A DNA stretch of 64,000 nucleotides from Bdellovibrionales bacterium Ga0074139 (lineage in GTDB: Bacteria > Bdellovibrionota > Bdellovibrionia > Bdellovibrionales > Bdellovibrionaceae): positions 186,001 through 250,000 of the forward strand of contig LNEB01000003.1 of NCBI GenBank assembly GCA_001464795.1. Reading direction: 5' to 3'. Below the pieces are notes generated by a model. It ran no database searches and was not told the origin of the DNA. It saw only the letters and a program-made list of their open reading frames with translations. How positions within the stretch are numbered: the stretch's first letter is position 1; every line of letters begins with the position of its first letter. Made by a program: the position numbers and the translations under genes. This document shows positions 9,626 through 18,943 of this stretch, in pieces.

Positions 9626-10192
9626 ATGCACAAATCTATCATCCGCTTATCTGAACTCCCTCCTGAAGGTCGCAGCTACAACTGGGACCGCAAATCTGGT
9701 GAACTGAATCTGATCTTGGAAGACATCATTAAAAAACAAAACTACAAGGTGGACTTTGAAATTAAGCCCATCAATTCCCGTGATTTCATGATGACAGGAC
9801 TGATCCAAACCGAGGCCCCTGAAAATTGTTCCCTCTGTGGACTGGATTTTAATTTACCAATTAAGATTAAAATTCATGAAATTTTAATTCCTTTTCAGCC
9901 CCAGGAAAGAACCTCTCAGTACACAAAAGTGAATCACGTCTCTGACGCGCCAGAGTACGGACCTCAATCCGTGGAATACGAAGAAAATGACACTTTTAAC
10001 ATGGGTGCCTATATTCATGAAGCCATCGGAATCACTTTGCCTTTCAATCCCCGTCCAGCGGCCGATGACAAAGGTGATTGCATCATGTGCGGGGTCAATT
10101 TCGACACCCATAACTTTGGTTTTGATGAGCCCATGGAAGTTCAGCAGCCCGAAAGCCCCTTTGCCGTCTTAAAAAAGCTCAAACTTCAATAA
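9626..10192 (+). CDS. yceD: YceD/DUF177 family protein
   Basis: A 188-residue cytoplasmic protein of the YceD (DUF177) family, usually encoded immediately before ribosomal protein L32 and linked to 23S rRNA/L32 accumulation. Two CxxC pairs typical of many members are present: 'CSLC' near 71-74 and 'CIMC' near 152-155, the second close to the 'GDC..CG.NFD' signature. The position before rpmF is the main support. There is no Shine-Dalgarno before the ATG; a promoter ends 6 bases upstream, suggesting a leaderless message. Confidence 0.85.
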   Translation: MHKSIIRLSELPPEGRSYNWDRKSGELNLILEDIIKKQNYKVDFEIKPINSRDFMMTGLIQTEAPENCSLCGLDFNLPIKIKIHEILIPFQPQERTSQYTKVNHVSDAPEYGPQSVEYEENDTFNMGAYIHEAIGITLPFNPRPAADDKGDCIMCGVNFDTHNFGFDEPMEVQQPESPFAVLKKLKLQ

Positions 10193-10198
10193 AAAGCC

Positions 10199-10224
10199 TT
10201 TTACTCAGTAAAAAGCCTTTTTAC
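10199..10224 (+). other. Nested AT-rich palindromes between yceD and rpmF
   Basis: Two overlapping, mutually exclusive inverted repeats: TTTTACT-C-AGTAAAA (10199-10213) and GTAAAAAG-C-CTTTTTAC (10208-10224). They could be a weak attenuator or processing site adjusting L32 and fab expression relative to yceD. The stems have almost no GC and there is no clean U-run. Confidence 0.3.
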
Positions 10225-10311
10225 CAATAACTTGAGGGTTGATTTTTTTTAAAAAGAAGTGCAATGATGCTCCCTTGCAGATTGATTTGATAAAATTTAA
10301 ACGAGGTTAAA

Positions 10312-10506
10312 ATGCCAACTCCTAAGAAGAAAACATCACGCTCTAAACGCGGAATGCGCCGGTCACATGATTCAATTACTACACCGGGTCTTGCGATTGA
10401 TAAAAAATCAGGCGAACTTGTTAGACCACACAGAGCTTTCAAAGCGGCTGACGGTGCTTATTACTATAAAGGTAAACAGATCACTGCTGCCCGTTCAGAA
10501 GCCTAA
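10312..10506 (+). CDS. rpmF: 50S ribosomal protein L32
   Basis: A 64-residue basic protein starting '[19 protein letters not shown]', the hallmark of L32. It lacks the four zinc-binding cysteines present in many L32 proteins, so it is the zinc-independent (C-minus) form. A GAGG-like ribosome binding site precedes the ATG. It sits between yceD and fabH; the plsX gene often found at this position is absent here. Confidence 0.97.
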   Translation: MPTPKKKTSRSKRGMRRSHDSITTPGLAIDKKSGELVRPHRAFKAADGAYYYKGKQITAARSEA

Positions 10507-10524
10507 TTTAACAAGGGGTTTTCC

Positions 10525-11520
10525 ATGGCAGGAAGATTTAGAACCAAAATCGCAGGCACTGGAAGCTATTTACCTGAAAAATTACTTACCAATCACGATT
10601 TAGAAAAAATGGTGGACACCAACCACGACTGGATCGTGGAACGAACCGGTATCCACCGAAGGCATATAGCAAGCCCCGATCAATGCACATCAGATCTTGC
10701 TTACCATGCGGCCATCGACGCTCTCAAAGATGCACAAATGAAGCCCGAAGATCTGGACGCCATTTTCTTTTGCACAGTCACCCCCGATCAATTGATGCCA
10801 GCCAGCGCTTGTTACTTACAAGCAAAACTTAAATGCCGAAACATTATGGCGGTCGATATGAACGCAGCCTGCAGTGGCTTTTTGTATGGCCTGACTGTGG
10901 CTGATCAAATGATTAGAACCGGATATTATAAAAATATTTTAGTCATTGGAGCTGAATGCATCAGCCGGTACTTGAATTATAAAGACCGGGAAACTTGCAT
11001 TCTTTTTGGTGACGCCGCAGGCGCCTGGATCGTGTCTCAAACCGATGAAAATGATCCCAATATTATCATGACCTCTCACCTTCATGCGGAAGGCACTTTG
11101 TCTGAACTGTTGACCATGGAAGTGGGCGGATCTAAGCGACCTTTTAGTCAAACAGCATTGGATAACAACGAGCAATTCATGAAAATGAAGGGCCGAGAAA
11201 TTTTTAAAAATGCCGTCAGAACCATGGCCACCACCTGCAAAGAAGCACTGTCTGCCAACAGTATGACTTTGGATCAAGTGGACTGGCTGATTCCTCATCA
11301 AGCTAATCTTCGCATCATGGAAGCGGTGGCTGATCAGTTTGATTTTCCAAAAGATAAAGTCATTCAGTTTGTTCATGAAACGGGAAACACTTCAGCCGCT
11401 AGCATCCCCACTGCCTTTCAAAATGCAAAAAATGAAGGCAAAATAAAAAAGGGTCAGCTTCTGCTTCTCACGGCTTTTGGTGCGGGACTGACTTCTGGCT
11501 CCCTTCTTATGAGGTACTAA
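10525..11520 (+). CDS. fabH: 3-oxoacyl-ACP synthase III
   Basis: A 331-residue FabH, the initiating condensing enzyme that joins acetyl-CoA and malonyl-ACP in type II fatty acid synthesis. The Cys-His-Asn triad is visible: C116 in 'NAACSGF', His in 'PHQANLRI' and Asn in 'ETGNTSAAS'. It ends with the family-typical 'GAGLTSGSLLMRY'. It lies 18 bases after rpmF and 3 bases before fabD, so it belongs to the operon. Confidence 0.97.
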   Translation: MAGRFRTKIAGTGSYLPEKLLTNHDLEKMVDTNHDWIVERTGIHRRHIASPDQCTSDLAYHAAIDALKDAQMKPEDLDAIFFCTVTPDQLMPASACYLQAKLKCRNIMAVDMNAACSGFLYGLTVADQMIRTGYYKNILVIGAECISRYLNYKDRETCILFGDAAGAWIVSQTDENDPNIIMTSHLHAEGTLSELLTMEVGGSKRPFSQTALDNNEQFMKMKGREIFKNAVRTMATTCKEALSANSMTLDQVDWLIPHQANLRIMEAVADQFDFPKDKVIQFVHETGNTSAASIPTAFQNAKNEGKIKKGQLLLLTAFGAGLTSGSLLMRY

Positions 11521-11523
11521 AAA

Positions 11524-12501
11524 ATGAAAAATTGGGCTTTTGTTTTTCCTGGCCAAGGCTCTCAAAGCGTTGGCATGGGACGTTTTCTTTATAATGAATT
11601 CGACATTGCTAAAAAAACTTTTGAAGAAGCCTCTGAGGCTTTGTCGATGGATGTAAAAAAACTTTGTTTTGAATCCACAGAGCAAGAACTGCAACTGACG
11701 GCAAACACCCAACCAGCCCTTTTAACTGTATCAACCGCTACTGCCCGAGTTTTAAAAAATCAGTTTGGCTTTGCTCCCCAATTTACAGCTGGACACTCCA
11801 TCGGAGAATACGCAAGCCTGGTGCTAGCGGAAGTGATGCCTTTTTCCACAGCCATGAAAGCCGTTAGGCTTCGTGGTGAATCCATGCAGGCGGCAAGTCC
11901 AGCAGGCACCGGATCCATGATGGCTTTAATGGGCCCCACAGAAAGTCAGGTCGATAAAATCTGCCAGTGGGCGAACTCAAATTCTGGCTTTGGCCCCATA
12001 CAGGCAGCTAATTTTAATAGTCCCGGGCAAATTGTGATCAGTGGTGATGCCAAGACTTTACAGTATCTAAAAGACAATTTTGAAAGTGAAAAAGTACTGG
12101 GCGAAACGCAAAGGGTGAAAATGATTCCTTTAAACGTATCAGCTCCCTTTCATTCTGAAATGATGAAGCCCGCAGAAGAAAAAATGCAAAACTTTTTCTC
12201 TCATGTGGAATTTCAAGATGCAAAAATTCCTGTGGTGCAAAATTTAACGGCATTCGCTGAAACAAAAGCTGAGATCTTAAAGTCTAATTTAATTAAGCAA
12301 GTTTCAGGCTCTGTGCGCTGGATGCAATCCATTGAAAATTTAAAAACTAAATACGCATGCACACAATTTGTCGAGTGTGGTCACGGGGCTGTTTTAAAAG
12401 GTTTAATAAAAAAAACAGATCCTGAGTCTCAAGTTTTAACCACCCAATCCATGGAAGACCTCACAATTATTGAAAGTCATTTGAAAGCAATGGGTCATTA
12501 A
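11524..12501 (+). CDS. fabD: Malonyl-CoA:ACP transacylase
   Basis: A 325-residue FabD that loads malonate on acyl carrier protein. Motifs: 'FPGQGSQSVGMG' at the N-terminus, nucleophile serine in 'GHSIGEYASL' and catalytic His in 'APFHSEMM'. It starts 3 bases after the fabH stop. The length is slightly above the usual ~310, mainly through a longer C-terminal segment. Confidence 0.97.
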   Translation: MKNWAFVFPGQGSQSVGMGRFLYNEFDIAKKTFEEASEALSMDVKKLCFESTEQELQLTANTQPALLTVSTATARVLKNQFGFAPQFTAGHSIGEYASLVLAEVMPFSTAMKAVRLRGESMQAASPAGTGSMMALMGPTESQVDKICQWANSNSGFGPIQAANFNSPGQIVISGDAKTLQYLKDNFESEKVLGETQRVKMIPLNVSAPFHSEMMKPAEEKMQNFFSHVEFQDAKIPVVQNLTAFAETKAEILKSNLIKQVSGSVRWMQSIENLKTKYACTQFVECGHGAVLKGLIKKTDPESQVLTTQSMEDLTIIESHLKAMGH

Positions 12502-12543
12502 AATATCTTGTTTTGGTCTCTGTTTTAGCACAAGTTATTTGCC

Positions 12544-13287
12544 ATGTTAGATTTAAAAAATAAGTCCTTTTTTGTAACGGGTGGCGGCCGTGGAATCGGT
12601 CAAGCCATCGTTCAAAAATTAGCTCACTCAGGTGCAAGCGTTGGATTTTCTTATGCTAGCAACGAAGCCTCAGCCCAAGCTGTTTTAGAATCTCTACCTG
12701 GTACCGGTCACTTTATTACTCCCCTGCAATTGCAAAATCCTGAAAGCATTCACCAAGCGGTTGAAAAAATTAATACTCACTTCCCCTTACTTTCAGGTCT
12801 TGTGAACAACGCAGGACTAACTAAAGACGGACTGCTTTTAAGAATGAAAATGGAAGACTGGGATTTGGTAATGAATTCCAATCTCCGGGGTAATTTTTTA
12901 CTCACCCAAGCTTTACTGAAAGGCTTTGTGAAAGCCCGCTCTGGTTCCATTGTGAATATTGCTTCTGTCATTGGTCGCACAGGAAACGCAGGCCAAGCTA
13001 ATTATGCGGCCAGCAAAGCGGGACTTATTGGATTTACAAAATCACTCGCCAAAGAAGTGGGATCTCGGGGCATTCGGGTGAATTGTGTGGCTCCTGGATT
13101 TATCAAAACTGATATGACCCAAGGTTTAAGTGAAGATTTACAAAAACAAATGCTCACCCAAATTCCTTTAGGCTACTTAGCTGAGCCCATGGAAGTGGCC
13201 AACTGCGTGGCATTTTTACTTGGTGACGAATCCAAATACATCACGGGGCACACTTTAGACGTGAACGGCGGGATGTATATGAACTAA
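12544..13287 (+). CDS. fabG: 3-oxoacyl-ACP reductase
   Basis: A 247-residue classical short-chain dehydrogenase carrying the NADPH site 'GGGRGIGQAI', 'NNAG', Ser near 141 in 'NIASVIG' and Tyr154/Lys158 in 'YAASKAG'. Its place between fabD and acpP identifies it as FabG, reducing 3-ketoacyl-ACP in each elongation round. The C-terminal 'GHTLDVNGGMYMN' is typical. The glycine motif is GGGRGIG rather than the more common TGASRGIG, without loss of key glycines. Confidence 0.95.
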   Translation: MLDLKNKSFFVTGGGRGIGQAIVQKLAHSGASVGFSYASNEASAQAVLESLPGTGHFITPLQLQNPESIHQAVEKINTHFPLLSGLVNNAGLTKDGLLLRMKMEDWDLVMNSNLRGNFLLTQALLKGFVKARSGSIVNIASVIGRTGNAGQANYAASKAGLIGFTKSLAKEVGSRGIRVNCVAPGFIKTDMTQGLSEDLQKQMLTQIPLGYLAEPMEVANCVAFLLGDESKYITGHTLDVNGGMYMN

Positions 13288-13418
13288 TAGAATTTGAGCA
13301 AAAAAAATTGCACCCAAATCCTAAAAAATGAAGTAAAACTAGGGCTTAATTTAAATAACTTAAGTGAAATTGAAATAACTTACAGGAGATAAATATGAAC
13401 GAAATTTTAGGAGGACAA

Positions 13419-13655
13419 ATGTCAATCAACCCCAAAGTAAAAGATATCATCGTCGATCAACTCGGTGTGGATCCAGAAAAAGTAAAAGCAGAGGCTTCTT
13501 TTATCGACGATCTCGGCGCTGACAGCCTTGATATCGTAGAACTTGTTATGGCCATGGAAGAGGAATTTAACCTCGAAATCCCTGACGAAGACGCTGAAAA
13601 GCTCAAAACAGTTCAAGACGTTGCTAGCTACTTAACTGCTAAAGGCAAAGTTTAA
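13419..13655 (+). CDS. acpP: Acyl carrier protein
   Basis: A 78-residue acidic ACP with the 4'-phosphopantetheine site Ser36 in '[12 protein letters not shown]'. Two in-frame ATGs exist. The first, at 13395, follows GGAG and would add eight residues ('MNEILGGQ'). The second, at 13419, follows GGAGG at good spacing and gives the standard ACP length, so I use it; both may be used. The 107-base gap after fabG is AT-rich and may hold a separate promoter, as expected for a highly expressed protein, but I see no clear consensus. Confidence 0.95.
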   Translation: MSINPKVKDIIVDQLGVDPEKVKAEASFIDDLGADSLDIVELVMAMEEEFNLEIPDEDAEKLKTVQDVASYLTAKGKV

Positions 13656-13660
13656 TCATC

Positions 13661-14932
13661 ATGAATCCATCGCTAACACGAGGACAAATCAGTCTTAAGC
13701 GAGTGGTCGTCACAGGGATCGGAGCTGTCTCTCCCCTGGGTAACACTTGGCAAGACACTTGGTCTCGTGCATTAGCTGGCGAAAGCGGGATAGCTAATAT
13801 TACCCGCTTTGACGCTGCCGCATTTGATACAAAATTTGCCGGCGAAGTGAAAAATTTTAATTCCGATCTCTACATTGAAAAAAAAGAACAAAAGAAAATG
13901 GATCTTTTTATCCATTTTGCCCTGGCTGCCACCAAAATGGCTCTTGAACAAGCAAATCTCACAATCTCTGATGAATTAGCACCAAGAACTGGTGTGATGG
14001 TAGGCGCTGGCATGGGTGGCCTTCCCTGGATCGAAGAGCAACATACAAAACTCATGGAGCGCGGACCCTCAAGGGTGTCTCCGTTTTTTATTCCTTCTGT
14101 TATTTCCAATTTGGCTTCTGGCCAAATTTCTATGATGTTCAATACGAAAAACGTGAATTATTCCATCACCAGTGCGTGTGCGACCGGTGTGCACAGTATC
14201 GGTGAAGCTTTTAGATACATTATGTACAACCACGCCGATGTGATGATTGCGGGCGGAACCGAAAGCGCTGTGTGTCCTTTGGCCATGGCAGGTTTTGGTA
14301 ATATGCGGGCCCTTTCCACCAATAACGAAAATCCCACCCAAGCCAGTCGTCCTTTTGATCAGGCCCGTGATGGCTTTGTTTTAGGCGAAGGCTCTGCGGT
14401 TTTAATTTTAGAAAGTTTAGAACACGCGATCAAGCGTGGTGCAAAAATTCTTTGTGAAGTGACTGGCTACGGAGTCAGCTCAGATGCCTATCATATGACG
14501 TCCCCAGCTCCTGAAGGTGCGGGTGGTGCGCAAGCGATGCGGCTTGCTGTGAAAGAAGCTGGTATCAATCCAGACCAAGTGAACTACATCAACGCCCACG
14601 CCACCGCCACACCCATGGGTGACGGCTTAGAAACGGCAGCTATTAAAACTGTGTTTGGTGATCATGCAAAAAAATTAATGGTGTCATCAACGAAATCCAT
14701 GACAGGCCACTTGTTGGGTGCTGCCGGCGCCATTGAAAGTGCTTTTTGTGTGCAAGCCATTGTGGATCAAATAGCACCTCCTACAATTAACCTAACAAAT
14801 CCAAGTCCTGAATGTGATTTGGATTATGTATCTAAGGGTGCAAAAAAAGCTAAAATTGATCACACGGTGAATAACAGTTTTGGTTTTGGTGGCACCAACG
14901 GAACCTTGGTTTTTTCTAGGTATCTTCCGTGA
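13661..14932 (+). CDS. fabF: 3-oxoacyl-ACP synthase II
   Basis: A 423-residue elongating ketoacyl synthase with the Cys-His-His triad: 'SACATGVHSIG', 'NAHATATPMGD' and 'STKSMTGHLLGAAGAIE'. The ATG at 13661 adds about ten residues before the conserved 'KRVVVTGIG' compared with most FabF proteins and has a poor ribosome binding site. A GAGGAC motif lies inside the extension, but the codon at the right distance is ATC, so I keep the ATG. It starts 5 bases after the acpP stop. Confidence 0.95.
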   Translation: MNPSLTRGQISLKRVVVTGIGAVSPLGNTWQDTWSRALAGESGIANITRFDAAAFDTKFAGEVKNFNSDLYIEKKEQKKMDLFIHFALAATKMALEQANLTISDELAPRTGVMVGAGMGGLPWIEEQHTKLMERGPSRVSPFFIPSVISNLASGQISMMFNTKNVNYSITSACATGVHSIGEAFRYIMYNHADVMIAGGTESAVCPLAMAGFGNMRALSTNNENPTQASRPFDQARDGFVLGEGSAVLILESLEHAIKRGAKILCEVTGYGVSSDAYHMTSPAPEGAGGAQAMRLAVKEAGINPDQVNYINAHATATPMGDGLETAAIKTVFGDHAKKLMVSSTKSMTGHLLGAAGAIESAFCVQAIVDQIAPPTINLTNPSPECDLDYVSKGAKKAKIDHTVNNSFGFGGTNGTLVFSRYLP

Positions 14933-15357
14933 AAGTATTAATAGCCTCGGATCATGCAGGCTACGCTTTAAAACAAATATTGGTAAAAAAATGTCCCCAC
15001 TTCCAAGATTTGGGTCCCTTTGCTGAAGCATCGGTTGATTACCCCGATTTTGCTAATCTTGTGGCCTCACAAGTGAATCAAGATCCAAGCATGACCCATG
15101 GAATTTTGATTTGTGGCTCGGGCCAAGGCATGTGCATGCGGGCCAATAAGTTTTCAAACGTCAAAGCTGCATTATGTTTCACAGAAAACCAAGCCGAGCT
15201 TGCAAGATTACACAATGACGCAAACATCTTATGCTTGGGTTCCCGCGTGACGGACAGTGAATTATCGATTTTAATTACATTGAAGTTTTTCTCGACTCCC
15301 TTTGAAGGGGGTCGGCATCAAAGCCGAGTCCAAAAGCTTATAGCACCTGCGACTTAA
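14929..15357 (+). CDS. rpiB: Ribose-5-phosphate isomerase B
   Basis: A 142-residue RpiB/LacAB-family sugar isomerase (ribose-5-phosphate to ribulose-5-phosphate). Seen: 'IASDHAGYALK' at the N-terminus (Asp-His phosphate-binding pair), 'VDYPDFA', and the active-site Cys in 'ILICGSGQGM'. The GTG start lies inside the last codons of fabF (4-base overlap), implying translational coupling. Confidence 0.93.
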   Translation: MKVLIASDHAGYALKQILVKKCPHFQDLGPFAEASVDYPDFANLVASQVNQDPSMTHGILICGSGQGMCMRANKFSNVKAALCFTENQAELARLHNDANILCLGSRVTDSELSILITLKFFSTPFEGGRHQSRVQKLIAPAT

Positions 15358-15385
15358 GGCTTTTTAAAAAGTCAGGGGTACGCGT

Positions 15386-16591
15386 ATGAATAACCAAAGT
15401 CTCATCGAAGCCGATCCAGAGATTTTCCAAACCATTCAAAAAGAATCCGTTAGACAAAAAAATGGCCTGGAAATGATCGCAAGCGAAAATTACGCAAGCC
15501 TCGCTGTCATGCAAGCGCAAGGTAGCATCATGACTAATAAGTATGCGGAAGGCTATCCCCACAAACGCTACTACGGTGGTTGTGAATTCGTCGATCAGGC
15601 GGAAATTTTAGCCATCGATCGCTTAAAAAAACTTTTTAATGCGCCATTTGCAAACGTGCAACCGCATTCAGGGTCACAAGCGAACCAAGCTGTTTTTTTA
15701 GCAAATCTTAAGCTTCATGACACGATTCTTGGTCTTGATTTATCAAACGGTGGCCACTTAACTCACGGAAGCCCTGTGAATTCTTCAGGTATTTTTTACC
15801 GTGGTGCCACTTACAAAATTGATCCTGAAAGCGAGGCAAAACCAAAACTTATTATCGCAGGCTACAGTGCTTACCCCAGGTTTTTAGATTTTGAAAAATT
15901 TAAAAATATTGCAGACGACGTGGGCGCAGAACTACTTGTGGATATGGCCCACTTTGCAGGCCTTGTGGCCACAGGCCACCACCCTTCCCCTTTTCCCTAT
16001 GCGGATTATGTCACATCCACCACTCACAAAACTTTACGCGGTCCTCGGGGTGGAATCATTTTGACTCAAAAAGAAGAAAAATCAAAACTCGTGAACTCAA
16101 GAATTTTTCCTGGCATTCAAGGTGGACCACTTATGCATGTGATAGCAGCAAAAGCCGTCGCCTTCGGTGAGGCATTGAGACCTGATTTTAAAACCTACAT
16201 TGGAAACGTGATTTTAAATGCGAAAACCTTAAGTGAAGAACTCCTCAGTCAAGGTTTTGAGCTTGTCACCGGCGGCACTGATAATCATCTTTTACTTTTG
16301 GATCTCTCTAAAACAGAAGTCACAGGAAAACTCGCAGAAACAGCTTTAGATGAATCAGGAATCACTGTGAATAAAAACACGGTGCCCAATGAAAAAAGAT
16401 CACCCTTTGTGACCAGTGGAATTCGCATCGGAACTCCAGCTCTTACCACCAGAGGCATGGGACCCAATGAAATGCGACAAATTGGAAAGTGGATCACTAA
16501 AGTCTTAAAAAATCCCGAGGACTTAAAAGTGAAAGCTCAAGTCAAAGCTGAGGTCGAGTCTTTAACTCAGAGTTTTCCGCTTTACACATAA
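15386..16591 (+). CDS. glyA: Serine hydroxymethyltransferase
   Basis: A 401-residue PLP enzyme making glycine and methylene-tetrahydrofolate from serine. The PLP lysine lies in '[13 protein letters not shown]' (about residue 215), with 'MIASENYAS', '[14 protein letters not shown]' and 'HSGSQAN' also conserved. It is 28 bases downstream of rpiB, the usual rpiB-glyA pairing. Length is slightly short of the usual ~415. Confidence 0.97.
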   Translation: MNNQSLIEADPEIFQTIQKESVRQKNGLEMIASENYASLAVMQAQGSIMTNKYAEGYPHKRYYGGCEFVDQAEILAIDRLKKLFNAPFANVQPHSGSQANQAVFLANLKLHDTILGLDLSNGGHLTHGSPVNSSGIFYRGATYKIDPESEAKPKLIIAGYSAYPRFLDFEKFKNIADDVGAELLVDMAHFAGLVATGHHPSPFPYADYVTSTTHKTLRGPRGGIILTQKEEKSKLVNSRIFPGIQGGPLMHVIAAKAVAFGEALRPDFKTYIGNVILNAKTLSEELLSQGFELVTGGTDNHLLLLDLSKTEVTGKLAETALDESGITVNKNTVPNEKRSPFVTSGIRIGTPALTTRGMGPNEMRQIGKWITKVLKNPEDLKVKAQVKAEVESLTQSFPLYT

Positions 16592-16609
16592 ATGTGTTAG
16601 CCTAACTGT

Positions 16610-17197
16610 ATGAACTCTCGACTGCTTCTTAAAACCCTGGGACTTTTGTCTGTGCTTGCAACCTCATCGTGCGCGATGTTTTTAACTCCCACTCACCGTG
16701 AAGTTTCAAACACTGCAAATGACAACATGACCTACAGCAAAAGCTCTGGAACTTCAGGGGTAACACCACAAACTTATTCAAGAGCGCAATTTGATTGGCC
16801 CGTGGACCGGGCCCGTTTAACCAGAGGTTATGACGTCACGAAACGAAGACCCCATTTAGGAATTGATCTGGCCGGGCCCAGGAAAACGCCCATCATGGCT
16901 GCTCACTCGGGCCTTGTGATCTATGCTGGAAGGGATTTTCGAGGCTTTGGCAATATGATTATGATCGAAACAGGCACTGGCTGGGCCACGCTGTATGCTC
17001 ATTTGGATAAAATTTTAGTTTCTGAAGGCCAAAGAATCGGCCAAGGTAGCACCATAGCACTGATGGGAAACACCGGAAGATCCACTGGCACTCATCTGCA
17101 CTTTGAAATTCGCCGGGACAAAGTGGCCATCGATCCTTTGTCATATCTACCGGGGGGCTCTGAAGCCTCTAGAAAATTAGCCAGCCAATCGAAGTAA
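16610..17197 (+). CDS. LytM/M23 peptidoglycan peptidase, lipoprotein
   Basis: A 195-residue lipoprotein: signal peptide with Cys21 in 'LATSSC', a Ser/Thr-rich linker to ~60, then an M23 domain. Zinc and catalytic residues are intact: H82 and D86 in 'HLGIDLAGP', and 'THLHFEIR' near 164-170. It is therefore likely an active endopeptidase cutting peptide cross-links, anchored in a membrane. It follows glyA by 18 bases and ends just before a strong bidirectional hairpin, so it may be the last gene of the fab-glyA unit. Confidence 0.9.
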   Translation: MNSRLLLKTLGLLSVLATSSCAMFLTPTHREVSNTANDNMTYSKSSGTSGVTPQTYSRAQFDWPVDRARLTRGYDVTKRRPHLGIDLAGPRKTPIMAAHSGLVIYAGRDFRGFGNMIMIETGTGWATLYAHLDKILVSEGQRIGQGSTIALMGNTGRSTGTHLHFEIRRDKVAIDPLSYLPGGSEASRKLASQSK

Positions 17198-17211
17198 AGT
17201 TAAACTTAAAA

Positions 17212-17245
17212 AAAAGGCCCTTAAGTTTTACCTTAAAGGCCTTTT
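17212..17245. terminator. Bidirectional intrinsic terminator
   Basis: AAAAGGCC (17212-17219) pairs with GGCCTTTT (17238-17245); an inner TTAAG/CTTAA extends the stem across one mismatch around a 6-base loop. A/T runs on both sides let it serve the converging genes ending at 17197 and 17268. Confidence 0.85.
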
Positions 17246-17267
17246 GATGGTTATTTAAATTAACAAC

Positions 17268-18251
17268 TTAGAATACGTTGATGTTAGCTGAGAGAGCCAC
17301 ATTCGTTAACTCAGCTCTGCGGTTTTGCGGCAAGAACTGAATGTTAGGGTATAAGAAAATATCACGTGTAACAGATATTCCTAAGCCCATTGATTGCTGG
17401 ATAACTGCTTGTCTGAAATCATCACCAAAGCGCTTATTGAATGAAAACCAGTTAAATACAGTTCTGAAATTGTATTTATCGTTGATCGCGTACTCGTAGA
17501 ACGGAGAAGCATAAGCCACTGATTCCATTCTTCTTGAACCACGAGAGTCAAAGTTAGATTCGTCTTTGTAAATGTAGCCTACATAAGCGAAAGCCATTCC
17601 AAAGCCGTTGTTACCAACGTTATGAATCAAGCTGTGCTGTAAAGCCGCTGAGTACTCACGACCGATTACGTCTGTAATGAACGAGTCTGTATAAAGACCG
17701 GCAGATACAGCTGTGTAGTTTTGTAAACCACCCAATTTGTAAGCGTAGTTAAACTCTGCATAAGGGTCAGAGATATTCGCATTTCGACGAACATTTCCTT
17801 TTTCATCACGCTTATTAGAATCTAAATCGGCGTTCACTGATTCACTGAAAGTTCTATGAAATAAACGGTCTACGTTGATTCCAGTACCGAAATTTAAGCT
17901 TGTTCGCTCGCTAGTTCTGTACTTGATCGCAACGTCAGCTGATAATCCCACAACTCCGTCTTCTTCGCCCTCGGCTCGGATTTCAGGTCGCTCTTCGTTG
18001 AAAGCTCTTTGAATAGTTCCACCCTGGTAATTAACAACAGAACGTAAAGACCACTTCGAATTTGATCCCAACTCAGCACGAAGCTTGTTGTTTGTGATCT
18101 CATCATCGATGCTTTTCATTTGTTCATCTTTTTTCTGCAAGCTCTCGATTTTGCTGGTCGACTGGTTCGCAGTCTGATCACTTGTCGCCTCTGTGGTCTG
18201 CGCGTTGGTTATGCATCCGAGCGCCAACATCGCGATAATTAGATTTTTCAA
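17268..18251 (-). CDS. Outer-membrane beta-barrel-like protein
   Basis: A 327-residue exported protein of unknown family. It has a signal peptide (cleavage likely near 'ITNAQ'), a polar, possibly coiled segment at 30-60, then alternating aromatic/polar strands and a C-terminal phenylalanine ('NINVF'), the pattern of outer-membrane barrels. The strands 'FNYAYKLGG', 'FGMAFAYVGYIY' and 'FRTVFNWFSF' support this. 'LALGC' in the signal peptide could instead be a lipobox. The start is TTG at 18251, preceded by a GGGGGAGGGG ribosome binding site. A sigma-70-like promoter lies upstream. Confidence 0.7.
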   Translation of the reverse strand: MKNLIIAMLALGCITNAQTTEATSDQTANQSTSKIESLQKKDEQMKSIDDEITNNKLRAELGSNSKWSLRSVVNYQGGTIQRAFNEERPEIRAEGEEDGVVGLSADVAIKYRTSERTSLNFGTGINVDRLFHRTFSESVNADLDSNKRDEKGNVRRNANISDPYAEFNYAYKLGGLQNYTAVSAGLYTDSFITDVIGREYSAALQHSLIHNVGNNGFGMAFAYVGYIYKDESNFDSRGSRRMESVAYASPFYEYAINDKYNFRTVFNWFSFNKRFGDDFRQAVIQQSMGLGISVTRDIFLYPNIQFLPQNRRAELTNVALSANINVF

Positions 18252-18275
18252 AAACCCCTCCCCCTAATTGAATAG

Positions 18276-18304
18276 GTTAATAAATGGTGTCACTTAATTG
18301 TCAA
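18276..18304 (-). promoter_or_regulatory. Sigma-70-like promoter for the barrel protein
   Basis: On the minus strand a perfect TTGACA (18304-18299) is followed after 17 bases by a weak -10 (ATTAAC). The gene's GGGGGAGGGG site and TTG start follow about 20 bases later. Confidence 0.4.
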
Positions 18305-18364
18305 ATGACTACCATAGCAAAAAAAGTACCAGGACCTTGGTGCCATTTCAACACTATTGCTGGA

Positions 18365-18943
18365 TTACTTGCTGTTGAGTGTTAACTCTACCCATTTCTT
18401 CAAATCGAAATTCTCTGGGGTGGGATAAAAAAAGGCAGATTTTACAGGATCTTTTTTAAGCTTCGAGAGCTCGATGATCATCACCAATGAGGAACTTTTT
18501 TCACTGGCTCCGGTTTCACGGTTCTCGAATAAAAAATGCAAAGCTAAGTGATCTTTTTTATCAGTGCTTTGAAAGCGGTAAGCCTCAAATTTAAGTCTGG
18601 AATCAGGGGTCAGGTCATACTGACTGTTATCAAAAGTAAGGGTTTCATCTTTTTGGATGTTAAAAGTATAGCGCCTAAAACCTGCGACATTTTTTTGATT
18701 TAATAAAAATTGTAAGCCTAATTGAATCTCAGAAGGTTTCACTTCAGTGATTCTTAAACTTTGCTTCTCAAGTAGAAGAAGGGTTTTAGCTTTCAAAGCC
18801 TCTTGCTGTGCTTTTTCGGAAACCCCTTGTTGGGGCTTTTGTTGCACACTGGATTTGGCTGATTTCACACTGCGGCTTTTGCCGGTGTCACCACAACCCA
18901 CAATCAAGACCAGAGCTAGAAAAACAAAAAAAAGTTTACTCAT
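18365..18943 (-). CDS. Lipoprotein, paralogue of upstream neighbour
   Basis: A 192-residue lipoprotein with lipobox 'LIVGC' at Cys17, then a Lys/Ser/Gln-rich segment and a mixed alpha/beta domain. No known family recognised. It overlaps the previous gene by 8 bases, so the two are co-translated. By eye it resembles that neighbour: 'FLLNQ..V...R.YTFNIQKDE' against 'YSFNQEAVRSR.VTVSIKKGE', and both end with a 'F.....ELR.WL/WVELTL' stretch. The function is unknown; a paired envelope role is inferred only from context. Confidence 0.7.
   Translation of the reverse strand: MSKLFFVFLALVLIVGCGDTGKSRSVKSAKSSVQQKPQQGVSEKAQQEALKAKTLLLLEKQSLRITEVKPSEIQLGLQFLLNQKNVAGFRRYTFNIQKDETLTFDNSQYDLTPDSRLKFEAYRFQSTDKKDHLALHFLFENRETGASEKSSSLVMIIELSKLKKDPVKSAFFYPTPENFDLKKWVELTLNSK

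Noticed and set aside
13685-13690. ATC start codon for fabF after GAGGAC
   Set aside because: It would give the standard FabF N-terminus, but ATC initiation is very rare and an ATG is available in frame at 13661.
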